A DNA stretch of 43,524 nt, from positions 1-43,524 of the forward strand of contig QUAH01000003.1 in NCBI GenBank assembly GCA_003426165.1, written 5' to 3'. The translations under genes were made by a program, and so were the position numbers. This stretch comes from Candidatus Saccharicenans subterraneus. Its GTDB lineage: Bacteria > Acidobacteriota > Aminicenantia > Aminicenantales > Saccharicenantaceae. A model generated the notes under the pieces. It was not told the DNA's origin and did not search any database. It was given only the letters and a program-made list of their open reading frames with translations. The stretch's first letter is position 1. The number at the start of each line of letters is the position of its first letter. This document shows positions 1-7,792 of the stretch, piece by piece.

Positions 1-117
1 CGCTTTTTCAAGTACCAACCTGATAAATCTCCCCGCTTCCTCCACCCCAATCCCTATGGCCGGACTACCACCGCGCCGCTTCCAAACAGACCCATTAGAC
101 TGGATACCATGTCTTGA
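1..117 (+). other. GC-rich left flank, possible C-terminal gene fragment
   Basis: Frame 1 is open from the window edge to TGA at 115-117 (38 codons) and reads a Pro- and Arg-rich peptide that I do not recognise. One minus-strand frame is also open across this stretch. The composition is GC-rich, like the right part of the window, and turns sharply AT-rich after about 120. It may be the truncated end of a gene at the left junction of the restriction island, or simply non-coding flank. Confidence 0.2.
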
Positions 118-135
118 CCGGAATGAAGAATTTAC

Positions 136-163
136 TTGACAAAAAATATTATTATGTATAAAT
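136..163 (+). promoter_or_regulatory. Sigma-70-type promoter for the HTH-methyltransferase operon
   Basis: A perfect TTGACA lies at 136-141 and TATAAA at 157-162, with a 15-bp spacer (16 if ATAAAT is taken as the -10). Transcription would begin near 169, so the first gene has almost no leader. No strong ribosome binding site follows. Confidence 0.6.
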
Positions 164-182
164 AGTATTGAGTAATCTTAAG

Positions 183-401
183 ATGTCTATAAAAATTAAC
201 GGTATAGTATATTATCGAACTAAGGAGGCATGCAAGAAGGCGGGCATTAGTAGGGCGACATTTTTCAGATGGCTTAAAGAAAAGCAAATAAATGATGTAA
301 AACAAAAGGACAGAAGAGGTTGGAGGTTATTTACAGATAAGGATATAAAGAAAATCAAAGAGGAAGCAGAAAAGATAGTTATCGATCAATCTATTAAATA
401 G
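183..401 (+). CDS. Small MerR/excisionase-like helix-turn-helix protein
   Basis: This 72-residue basic protein has a helix-turn-helix pattern in its first half (a YYRTKEACKKAGIS segment, then ATFFRWLKEK) and a wing-like RRGWRLFT stretch. This is the layout of MerR-type or excisionase DNA-binding domains that read specific sites as dimers. I prefer ATG 183; an in-frame TTG at 168 would add five residues but lies almost at the predicted transcription start. It is first in an operon with two DNA methyltransferases, 53 bp upstream of the first. By position it could be the controller (C-protein-like) regulator of the restriction-modification system, although classic C proteins are of the Xre type. 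Function is inferred from fold and context only. Composition is AT-rich like the rest of the island. Confidence 0.7.
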   Translation: MSIKINGIVYYRTKEACKKAGISRATFFRWLKEKQINDVKQKDRRGWRLFTDKDIKKIKEEAEKIVIDQSIK

Positions 402-454
402 CAAGATATTAAGTAGTTTTAATGATATATTTAAAAAAATTATAAAGGAATGGA

Positions 455-1510
455 ATGTCTAGACAAAATGCTATCAAATTTAAGTTCGTGCAAAACGTTA
501 ATAATCCGAAATCTATTCATGGTATATTCCCATATAGAGGTAAGATATCACCAATTGATGCAATAAATATACTAATTCAACTCCCTAAGAAAGGTGTTTT
601 ATTAGATCCATTCTGCGGTTCGGGTACAATAATTTATGAAGCCAAGAAACTTGGCCATTGTGTGATTGGAGTAGATAGCAATCCCATAGCTATCCAGATC
701 AGTAAAGGAAAATTTTGTGAGTTTGATATTAATGAAAGCATACAAAAGATAAGGTTGATTATTAAAAAAATTGAGAAAATGAACAGATATTTTTCATTGC
801 CTGATAAAGTGAAAAAATATTTTCATGAAAAAACAGGATCTGAAATAATGAACCTGAAAGAGTATTATGATGAATTTAACGATTATGAGAAGGCCGTTTT
901 TCTAGGAACGATATGTTTAGCTGCCCGTGGGTGTAATCATTATAAATGGAGCTCAACGCAAATCGGTCAAATTAGTAATGATAAAAAATATATAAATTTC
1001 TATGAGAAATTTTTAACTAAGCTAAGAAAACACTATTACCCTGTTAATTCAATTGGATCTCAAATTATTTTATCTGATAGCAGGCAGTTAACGAATTATT
1101 TGAGAGAGAAAAGCGTAGATTATGTTTATACATCTCCTCCTTATTTTGATGCATTAGATTACACTTCAAATTATACGCGATTAGTTCATCTAATATTTAA
1201 TAATGATGTGGAAGATATAAGGAAAAAATTAATCCAAAGGTATGATAGCTATGCAGAGGATATGAAAAAATGCTTTGATGAGATAGTAAAAGTAACAAAA
1301 GATGACGCGATTATAATATTTGTTGTAGGTGATAAAAAGAGAGGAAATGAAATTATAAATGGCGGAGATTATTTTTCTAATCTTTTTGATAGGAAGCCAA
1401 CATACATAGCACAAAGAGAATATACTAATACTCCAAGCAAAATTTGGGACAAGATTAATAAAACTCATAGAAAAGAGCAAATAATAGTATGGGATAAATC
1501 AACATGGTGA
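455..1510 (+). CDS. DNA methyltransferase, motif I before motif IV (TSPPY type)
   Basis: An amino-methyltransferase of 351 residues. The SAM-binding motif I is DPFCGSG at residues 51-57, followed by GVDSNP, a typical motif II acidic loop. The catalytic motif IV is TSPPY at residues 226-230, followed by FDALDYTSNY. Known families: SPPY-type catalytic loops usually mark N4-cytosine methyltransferases and DPPY marks N6-adenine, so m4C is the better guess, without proof. The motif order I-then-IV, with about 170 mostly helical residues between, differs from its downstream partner. The gene overlaps the next methyltransferase by 7 bp (ATG 1504 against TGA 1508-1510), which implies translational coupling. 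It probably protects one strand of the site cut by the convergently encoded nuclease. AT-rich codon use points to recent transfer. Confidence 0.88.
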   Translation: MSRQNAIKFKFVQNVNNPKSIHGIFPYRGKISPIDAINILIQLPKKGVLLDPFCGSGTIIYEAKKLGHCVIGVDSNPIAIQISKGKFCEFDINESIQKIRLIIKKIEKMNRYFSLPDKVKKYFHEKTGSEIMNLKEYYDEFNDYEKAVFLGTICLAARGCNHYKWSSTQIGQISNDKKYINFYEKFLTKLRKHYYPVNSIGSQIILSDSRQLTNYLREKSVDYVYTSPPYFDALDYTSNYTRLVHLIFNNDVEDIRKKLIQRYDSYAEDMKKCFDEIVKVTKDDAIIIFVVGDKKRGNEIINGGDYFSNLFDRKPTYIAQREYTNTPSKIWDKINKTHRKEQIIVWDKSTW

Positions 1511-2325
1511 AGCAACATGAATGCTGGATTAAACTTTATTGCAAGGATTCACGTAATATGTGTGAAGTTGAAGATAATTCTGTGCAGCTAGTTGTAACAA
1601 GTCCTCCATATTATGATTTAAAAGACTATAACAGTGAGGATAAATTTAATCAAATAGGAAATATAAACAATTATAATGAATATATTGAAGCTTTAAATAG
1701 GGTTTGGGAAGAATGTGTAAGAGTTCTTAATCCAGATGGGAAAATATGTATAAATATAATGCCTATTTTTTTGTCATCCAAGGAATCGGATTACAGCAGG
1801 AGGGCAACGAAGCTTGTAATTACTGATATAGAAAGATTTATGGAATCAACTGGTAAAATGTTCTTGCAAGCATTATATATTTGGGACAAAAGAAAAATAG
1901 TTAGGTTTAGCTCCTTTGGCTCATATCCGTATCCGCCTAATATATTTTCAACTTTTCCCTTTGAATGGATAATAGTCTTTTCGAAAAAGGGGAAAAGAAA
2001 GAAAGTTAATAAGAACATAAAAGAAGCCTCTAAGATATCTAGAAAAGAATGGCAAGATTGGGCTATCAATTCTATCTGGGAAATGCAACCCGCTAGAGCT
2101 AAGGAGATCGGTCATCCTGCACCATTTCCAGAAGAGTTACCAAAAAGACTTATAAAATTATATAGTTTTGTTGGTGATACTGTTTTGGATCCATTTGCAG
2201 GAAGCGGGACAACTCTTCTAGTTGCTAATATGCTCTTAAGGAACGCGATAGGTTATGAAATAAATAAAGAATATGTAGATATTGCAAATAATAGGTTATC
2301 TTCAATTAATTATCGCCTGTTCTGA
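1504..2325 (+). CDS. DNA methyltransferase, motif IV before motif I (beta class)
   Basis: A 273-residue enzyme with the catalytic TSPPY at residues 32-36 (then YDLKDY) and the SAM-binding DPFAGSG at residues 229-235, followed by GYEINKEYVDIANNRL. The catalytic-first order and length match the beta class of m4C/m6A methyltransferases, and TSPPY favours N4-cytosine. HPAPFPEELPKRLI just before motif I is the usual motif X region. The gene is translationally coupled to the preceding methyltransferase. Two methyltransferases of different class in one operon is the usual arrangement for asymmetric recognition sites, where each enzyme modifies one strand. It ends 76 bp before the end of the convergent nuclease operon. 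Confidence 0.9.
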   Translation: MVKQHECWIKLYCKDSRNMCEVEDNSVQLVVTSPPYYDLKDYNSEDKFNQIGNINNYNEYIEALNRVWEECVRVLNPDGKICINIMPIFLSSKESDYSRRATKLVITDIERFMESTGKMFLQALYIWDKRKIVRFSSFGSYPYPPNIFSTFPFEWIIVFSKKGKRKKVNKNIKEASKISRKEWQDWAINSIWEMQPARAKEIGHPAPFPEELPKRLIKLYSFVGDTVLDPFAGSGTTLLVANMLLRNAIGYEINKEYVDIANNRLSSINYRLF

Positions 2326-2401
2326 GCATTTATAGTCTTAAGAATAATCAAAAGACATGTTTTTAAATGAAAGAGGGATAATTAAATTATTTAGGTTCAT
2401 T

Positions 2402-3355
2402 TTACCAAGGACATCTTAAAAGCTTTAATTCCCTTGTCAAAACTCCACCGCTTATTAAACCTAAATTTGAATTACTCTTGTAAAATACCTTAAAAAGACA
2501 ATCTTCCCAACTCAAATTTGGATGAGTAGAAAGCTTTTGAATCTTTAATCCCCTAATTGCTTCTAGTGATATAAATATCTTATCGTCTTTCTTGATAAAT
2601 TCAAAAAATTCGACTGCCCTATCATTTGCAATTTTAGGGCGATCACTATCAGCAGGGGGATATAATGAGAATTCATCTCCTCCAATAAAATAACAAAAGA
2701 TTGATTTGTAACCACAAATACTTGATATTTTTTCTATTGATGATTTATATCTTGCCCATTGGTCTCTCTTTATATCTCTTAAAAGGTTAATAATAGAAGA
2801 TTTAACCTCACCGACTATTAGTTTTCTTTCTTTATAATTTACTATTGCCAAGTCAAGATGGCCCTCTCTTGGGTCCTTTTTATCAGCTGTATCGATTGAT
2901 ATCTCCCAATTAGGCGAGCAACGAATTGCGATATCATTAATATTCTTTGATAGATAATATAATAGATTTGCTAATATTGGAGTTGTATGATTCTTTTCGT
3001 CGCTGGCTGTATATAGCCAAAATTTTTTGGGATTAGGGCCTACTTTGATGAACAAACCTTTAAATAAATTATAAGATATATTCTCAAATAAATATTCATT
3101 GTTTGCTTTAATTGGAACACCGTTATTATCAAATGAGTTTGCATCATCTTTTTCTATACAGCAGAGGCAACCAAAGCAATTATTTTGTGAAATAAGTCCT
3201 GTATCTGCGATAAAGTAATTTCTCTTAAATCCAAAACTGTTAGGGAAACACATTTCGATTTTCTCAAATTGTTTGTTTTCTTTCGTAAGATTTAGAAATT
3301 TCTTAATTGTTGCGGGTGGCTCTATTTTTGCGATTCTATCGTTTAATAATTTCAT
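2402..3355 (-). CDS. PD-(D/E)XK-type restriction endonuclease candidate
   Basis: A protein of 317 residues without a family name I recognise. The strongest signal is GHLDLAIVNYKERKLIVGEVKSS: Asp168, then Glu183-Val-Lys185, with hydrophobic strands around both, the pattern of the PD-(D/E)XK nuclease active site (D-X14-E-X-K). A Cys-rich CFGCLCCIE segment near residues 81-89 could bind zinc or an Fe-S cluster. The start codon overlaps the stop of the 433-residue gene by 4 bp (ATGA), so they are made together. Facing two methyltransferases, it is most likely the cleavage subunit of the restriction system. The active-site call is from motif only; the rest of the protein is unassigned. Confidence 0.65.
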   Translation of the reverse strand: MKLLNDRIAKIEPPATIKKFLNLTKENKQFEKIEMCFPNSFGFKRNYFIADTGLISQNNCFGCLCCIEKDDANSFDNNGVPIKANNEYLFENISYNLFKGLFIKVGPNPKKFWLYTASDEKNHTTPILANLLYYLSKNINDIAIRCSPNWEISIDTADKKDPREGHLDLAIVNYKERKLIVGEVKSSIINLLRDIKRDQWARYKSSIEKISSICGYKSIFCYFIGGDEFSLYPPADSDRPKIANDRAVEFFEFIKKDDKIFISLEAIRGLKIQKLSTHPNLSWEDCLFKVFYKSNSNLGLISGGVLTRELKLLRCPW

Positions 3356-4653
3356 ATGAGTATATCTTTTTGCAAGATAATCTCGTTAGCTTGTCTTCTT
3401 ATTTTATATGGCACAGGGTCAAACGCATCTGGTTCTGCTCCTAAAAGCGGCGTTACTTTTAAATTAGAATGATCAATATTTACAAAAAGACCACATAGAT
3501 TAACAACCTGGATGTCCGATATGAGTGCTCGAAGGTGTGTATGTTTATTGATATAGAAGTCTTCATACTTAGAAGAAATTTCGTAAAGTTTTGTTAATGA
3601 AACTGCGCAACTGTTATCAAAAGCCAACCTACAGGATTCTAGCAATAAATATCTTCGATTTCTAATCTTATCTCCAAAAAATATTTTTGAAAGGTTCACA
3701 ATGTTTTTATTACATCTAGAACATCTATTGGTCATGTTTCTATCGGTCGATTTCGGGATCAGATTTGGATATGAAATCGTTCTTTTTATTTTAGGTCTTT
3801 TGGCCAAAATAGATTTTATATTATCTATATTGACGCACCATTTTTCCGGACATTTTCTTTTTGGGTTTTTTAGATACCAATTGTAAAAATAGCTTGGATA
3901 ATGATCAGAAATGCGTGGATCACTATTTATTTTATAAGTAATATCAAAAGGAAAAATTAATCCAGATGACGCGGTTAAACATAATAGAGCGGTTGTTTGC
4001 CTTGATACGGCATCAAATGATGTATTGCCTTCGGGTAAAATAAAATTATTTATGGGATTTCCGCATAAACAGCGAAAAGAGATTAAATCGTTATTTAAAG
4101 GAAAGCTCATTTGTGGAATTAGATCAGATCGATAGAAAATACCATCTTTTGAATGCTGTAGGGCTAGAAGTGCGGTATAAAAAACGGGACCATATTCAAG
4201 TAGCCTATTTATAAAAAAATTATCTAATTCTTCAGAGCCCCAAGAATTATCTCTTATTATTAAAGAATCCATTTCCCATTTAAGTTTTAAGATATTGCCA
4301 AATTTTGTCCTATCTAGCGTCACTAAACCTAGAGCTTCTAATATAATAGCGCATTGGCCGATCGGTTTAGATTTTTGCGGATCATTGTCAACAGAATGTA
4401 CCCATTCGCACATTCTTGTATCAGTCGGAGATTCTAAAAAAGGACAAAACTTATTTCTTCCGATTTGCTTTGCGATTAAAGGATGAAATGGAGTGCCTCC
4501 CGGACAAACATCGATAGGATTAACATTTTTTTGGTTGTCATGCTTCAGCTCATTTATTTCTATAATATCGCCTATTCTTGTGAATCTAGAGTCTATTATT
4601 CCCTTCAGACAGCCTAAAAGCCCGTAGATAGCGCGATTAGGTACGTTTGCCAT
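3352..4653 (-). CDS. Cys-rich protein of the restriction operon, unknown function
   Basis: A 433-residue protein I do not recognise. It has several cysteine pairs or clusters: Cys50, Cys70 and Cys82 near the N terminus, a CLCGNP segment, a CPEKWC segment, and a CX2C knuckle (CSRCNK) at roughly residues 311-314. These look structural and zinc-binding. A helical QCAIILEALGLV segment resembles part of a winged helix. There is no visible nuclease, helicase or methyltransferase motif. It is the middle gene of the minus operon, 7 bp after the 156-residue gene and overlapping the 317-residue nuclease candidate by 4 bp. A site-recognition or scaffolding subunit of the nuclease is the natural inference, but nothing in the sequence proves it. 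Confidence 0.6.
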   Translation of the reverse strand: MANVPNRAIYGLLGCLKGIIDSRFTRIGDIIEINELKHDNQKNVNPIDVCPGGTPFHPLIAKQIGRNKFCPFLESPTDTRMCEWVHSVDNDPQKSKPIGQCAIILEALGLVTLDRTKFGNILKLKWEMDSLIIRDNSWGSEELDNFFINRLLEYGPVFYTALLALQHSKDGIFYRSDLIPQMSFPLNNDLISFRCLCGNPINNFILPEGNTSFDAVSRQTTALLCLTASSGLIFPFDITYKINSDPRISDHYPSYFYNWYLKNPKRKCPEKWCVNIDNIKSILAKRPKIKRTISYPNLIPKSTDRNMTNRCSRCNKNIVNLSKIFFGDKIRNRRYLLLESCRLAFDNSCAVSLTKLYEISSKYEDFYINKHTHLRALISDIQVVNLCGLFVNIDHSNLKVTPLLGAEPDAFDPVPYKIRRQANEIILQKDILI

Positions 4654-4660
4654 GCTTATA

Positions 4661-5122
4661 TTAAGCTATTTCTACTAATTGAATAGGCCTTGGCCAATTT
4701 TCGATATCAATTTTTTTGATATAATTGCTTTTAGCAATTAATATTATATTGAAAATATTTATTTCATCGCAATAATTAATTATATAATCCCAATAACGCC
4801 TTGATTTTGGAATATCGGCATTTCTTAATATCGCGTCAAGAGTAAATATTAATTCATTTTTATAGATAAATAAGGCGTCCAATCGAGCCGGTCTGGGCCT
4901 ATATCTTAAGGCGACCTCAACAGATTCTCTATATATAAGATTGGTATTATCTTTGAAATAGTAAGCAAGCAAGCGATAATAATCAAATTTCTTGTTCGAA
5001 CTAGGAATCAAAACATGCGCTATATATTTCGGTTTAGCATCAATCCTGCCTCTTTGATTCACTTCAATAGATAAAAACGTATTATCGGGTAAAAAATTTA
5101 GAAACTTTGGGAAGACTAACAT
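4661..5122 (-). CDS. Small restriction-operon protein, possible degenerate nuclease fold
   Basis: About 153 residues from ATG 5122; an in-frame TTG at 5131 would add three. No family recognised. The segment RLDALFIYKNELIFTLDAIL, an Asp followed 14 residues later by Asp-Ala in a second hydrophobic strand, recalls the beta hairpin of PD-(D/E)XK nucleases. The lysine expected after the second acid is missing, so it may be an inactive or variant subunit. A later helix and strand (YWDYIINY, then NIILIA) fit the same alpha/beta fold. It is first in the three-gene minus operon, behind a good promoter. It could be a second subunit of a heteromeric nuclease. Evidence is weak beyond operon membership. 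Confidence 0.5.
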   Translation of the reverse strand: MLVFPKFLNFLPDNTFLSIEVNQRGRIDAKPKYIAHVLIPSSNKKFDYYRLLAYYFKDNTNLIYRESVEVALRYRPRPARLDALFIYKNELIFTLDAILRNADIPKSRRYWDYIINYCDEINIFNIILIAKSNYIKKIDIENWPRPIQLVEIA

Positions 5123-5157
5123 AGTTATCAACTAAATCATAAATGCAAGGTATTATA

Positions 5158-5185
5158 TTTATATTATGAAGCTTATTGTTGTCAA
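5158..5185 (-). promoter_or_regulatory. Sigma-70-type promoter of the nuclease operon
   Basis: On the minus strand a perfect TTGACA (5185-5180) is followed after 16 bp by TATAAA (5163-5158). Transcription would start near 5151, about 29 nt before ATG 5122. It drives the three-gene nuclease operon independently of the methyltransferase promoter at 136-163, which would allow modification and restriction to be timed separately. Confidence 0.6.
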
Positions 5186-5314
5186 TTTAATAATTCTATA
5201 AAATTATGAAATGATATCCACATATTCGGGACAAGATTTAAGAAAATTATATGTAGGTCTTTTACAAATAAAGTGAGCGAAATAAATCGATTAAAAATTA
5301 AGGAGGTCGTTAAA

Positions 5315-5359
5315 ATGGTTAGTTGTTATGGAGGAGAGTATAAATCAAAAAAAGATTAG
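5315..5359 (+). CDS. 14-codon ORF with consensus ribosome binding site
   Basis: AGGAGGT at 5301-5307, seven bases before ATG 5315, is a near-ideal ribosome binding site, and the frame closes at TAG 5357-5359. The product is MVSCYGGEYKSKKD: a Cys, a Gly-Gly pair and a lysine-rich tail. It lies in AT-rich DNA 228 bp upstream of the AOR gene and downstream of nothing on the same strand. It could be a peptide precursor or a leader peptide. It is far too short for homology arguments, and I know of no partner enzyme in the window. Confidence 0.35.
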   Translation: MVSCYGGEYKSKKD

Positions 5360-5587
5360 TCATGTATGTAATTTTTCTGTATTGTTATGAAGACCGATGG
5401 GTAGGAATGTTTCCATAAATATTGAAATTTATTATATCGATATAGCGTCCATTCACCTAATAAAATTGAATAGATTTTTGATCCTGGAAAGAAGAATTAG
5501 CTATTTTACTTCAATCGAGATTGTTTTCATAAGTTTCATTTGATATTTTATGATTAATAAATGTTAGTTTTTATTAAAGGATGAAAT

Positions 5588-7438
5588 ATGGCCATTTTGG
5601 GATATCATGGCAGGGTGCTCGAGGTGGACCTCGGCACCGGAGAAATCAGAGTTGTTCCGCTTCAGGCGGAAGATGTGCTGCTCTATATGGGAGGGAGGGG
5701 GCTCGGGACAAAGCTCCTCTATGACCGGATGGATCCGAAAGCCGACCCGCTCGGCCCGGACAATGTTATCGTCATCGCCACCTCGCCGCTCATCGGTTCG
5801 CAGGCGCCAACCGCGGCCCGCGGGCACATGGTCTATAAATCGCCGCTTACCGGCTACATCGGAACTTCCAACTCGGGAGGAGCCTGGGCTTATGGCTTTA
5901 AGGCGACTGGCTACGATGCCCTGGTCATCCGAGGCCGGGCGTCGCACCCAGTTTTCATCGATATTAGCCCCGAGAAAGTGGAAATCTGCGATGCCCGCCA
6001 CCTCTGGGGCAAAAATACCCACGAGACAACCGACATCCTGACAGCCGATAGCATCCCTGGCAACCCTTACCGCGCCCTAGTCATTGGACTGGCCGGGGAG
6101 AACCTCGTCCGCTATGCCGCGGTGGCCAACGAGAAAAACAGGGTCTACGGACGCTGTGGGCCCGGGGCCGTATTCGGGAGCAAGAACCTTAAAGCAATCC
6201 GCGTTCGCGGCAAGGAGCGCATTACCATCGCCGACGAAGCCCGCTACCGCGCGGGCCTGGACCAGGCTCTCTACCTGATGAAGCAGGCGCCCATCACCAA
6301 GAGGCTGCTGCGTGAGCTCGGCACCTCGGGCCTGATCCTGCTCATCAACCTCATCAACATGCTACCGCACCGAAACTTCCAGGACGTGGAGCACGACGAG
6401 GAAAAGCTCGAGCGAGTGAGCGGCGAATACATCGCCCATAACTACCTGGAAAAAGCCGGCTCCTGCTACCTCTGCCCGATTGGCTGCCAGCGCCATACCG
6501 CGGTTAAAGGCGATGGTGGCGCAGTTCGCAAAGGTGAGGGGCCCGAATACGAAACAGCGGTCATGACCGGCCCGGTCTGCGACATCTACGACATGGACGC
6601 CATCATCCGCGCCAACTACCTGGCCAACGAGCTCGGTCTCGACACCATTTCCTTCGGTGGAACTGTGGCCTGCGCCATGGAGCTTTTTGAGTGCGGGTAT
6701 CTAACGCCCGAACAGACCGGTGGCCTGGAACTGCGCTTCGGCCGCTCCGACCTTCTCGAAAAGCTGGTCGAGCTCACGGCCCACCGCCAGGGAATCGGCG
6801 CGCTTCTCGCCGAGGGTGCCTACTGCCTCGCTGAAACCTGCGGCCATACCGAAATCGCCATGCACGTCAAGAAGCTGGAAATGCCCGGCTACGACCCTCG
6901 CGCTTCCTACGCCCAGGCCCTCGGCTACATGACTTCGCCCACCGGTGCCTGCCACCTGCGCGGCGGCTATGCCGTGTCGCTGGCCTTCTTTGGCGGCACC
7001 CGCGAAATCCCGCGTTTCAGCCTCCTGCAGTCGCCAATCGCCATCCGCAACATGCAGAATACCGGCATTCTCCAGGACAGCCTGGGCATCTGTCGCTTCA
7101 CCGGCTTTGCTTTCTCCATCGACCCCTGGGCCAGGATTGTGAGCGGCGTTACCGGCCAGGATTTTTCAACGGCCCGCCTGGAAGAAATTGCCAACCGCAT
7201 CGCCGCCCTCGAGCGGCTGTTCAACCTGGAAGCCGGGCTCAACCCGGAAGAGGAGGACCTGCTTCCGGCCCGCTTTGCCGAGGTGCCCATCATGGCCGAA
7301 GGCAAGCCCCGGGCCATCACCCTGGAAAACCAGCTCCAGATGCGCCGCGATTATTACCGGGCCCGCGGCTGGAACGACGACGGCCGCCTCGGCGACGAAT
7401 TCCTGCGGCATATGAGAATAGAGCGGCGCAAGGCCTGA
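5588..7438 (+). CDS. aor: Aldehyde:ferredoxin oxidoreductase (tungsten enzyme)
   Basis: A cytoplasmic oxidoreductase of 616 residues that oxidises aldehydes to carboxylic acids, passing electrons to ferredoxin through a tungstopterin and a [4Fe-4S] cluster. The N-terminal domain has the family signature GGRGLGTKLLYD and the NSGGAWA segment. The cluster ligands are visible as Cys293-X2-Cys296-X3-Cys300 (CYLCPIGC) and Cys502 (LGICRF), the spacing seen in characterised AORs. Full length (about 605-620 is usual). The start is ATG 5588 with AAAGGA at 5575-5580. GC content jumps exactly here compared with the upstream island. The neighbours on the same strand are an aldolase and a LUD protein, so the substrate may be an aldehyde released by the aldolase; this is inference. 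No MoaD-like or pterin gene is adjacent. Confidence 0.95.
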   Translation: MAILGYHGRVLEVDLGTGEIRVVPLQAEDVLLYMGGRGLGTKLLYDRMDPKADPLGPDNVIVIATSPLIGSQAPTAARGHMVYKSPLTGYIGTSNSGGAWAYGFKATGYDALVIRGRASHPVFIDISPEKVEICDARHLWGKNTHETTDILTADSIPGNPYRALVIGLAGENLVRYAAVANEKNRVYGRCGPGAVFGSKNLKAIRVRGKERITIADEARYRAGLDQALYLMKQAPITKRLLRELGTSGLILLINLINMLPHRNFQDVEHDEEKLERVSGEYIAHNYLEKAGSCYLCPIGCQRHTAVKGDGGAVRKGEGPEYETAVMTGPVCDIYDMDAIIRANYLANELGLDTISFGGTVACAMELFECGYLTPEQTGGLELRFGRSDLLEKLVELTAHRQGIGALLAEGAYCLAETCGHTEIAMHVKKLEMPGYDPRASYAQALGYMTSPTGACHLRGGYAVSLAFFGGTREIPRFSLLQSPIAIRNMQNTGILQDSLGICRFTGFAFSIDPWARIVSGVTGQDFSTARLEEIANRIAALERLFNLEAGLNPEEEDLLPARFAEVPIMAEGKPRAITLENQLQMRRDYYRARGWNDDGRLGDEFLRHMRIERRKA

Positions 7439-7792
7439 GAGAGGGCATGGCGATCGAGTGGATTATCAAGTCGGGAAAGGACGCATAAAAGATTTTAGAT
7501 AAAAGACAGGGAAGCAGCCCGAACGAGTACCCGAGTAGATCATAAAAACATAACTGCGAGCAAGGAATTGTTCAGGCGGGGAGCGCAAAATAAAACTCAC
7601 ACAAGAAAGAAAGGTGAAAACTGAAGACGGCGCAAAGGAAAAGTCAGGATGTCCTGACCTGGATCTTATTCGGGCGCAGAAAGCACTGGATATCGAGGTG
7701 CTCAAAATAAGGTCAGGAATTAACAGGAATTGAGCAGAGAAAAATTTTATAATACTGATATTGAAGCCGCATAATTAACCTGGAGGTATAAG
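7439..7792 (+). other. AOR-aldolase intergenic region with 16-bp palindrome
   Basis: This 354-bp gap holds a perfect inverted repeat GTCAGGA-TG-TCCTGAC at 7643-7658, and a partial copy (GGTCAGGA) at 7710-7717. A TATAAT sits at 7748-7753 without a convincing -35 element. A 39-codon frame from GTG 7614 to TGA 7733 covers the palindrome; it has only a weak ribosome binding site and resembles nothing known to me. The palindrome may be an operator for the aldolase gene downstream. Confidence 0.35.

Noticed and set aside
1..130. Minus-strand gene running off the left edge
   Set aside because: The open frame has no start codon near its 5' end and no known motif, so only a low-confidence flank entry is given.
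7614..7733. 39-codon frame between AOR and aldolase
   Set aside because: It has a GTG start with only a weak ribosome binding site, overlaps the palindrome, and shows no recognisable pattern, so it is kept only as a note in the intergenic entry.
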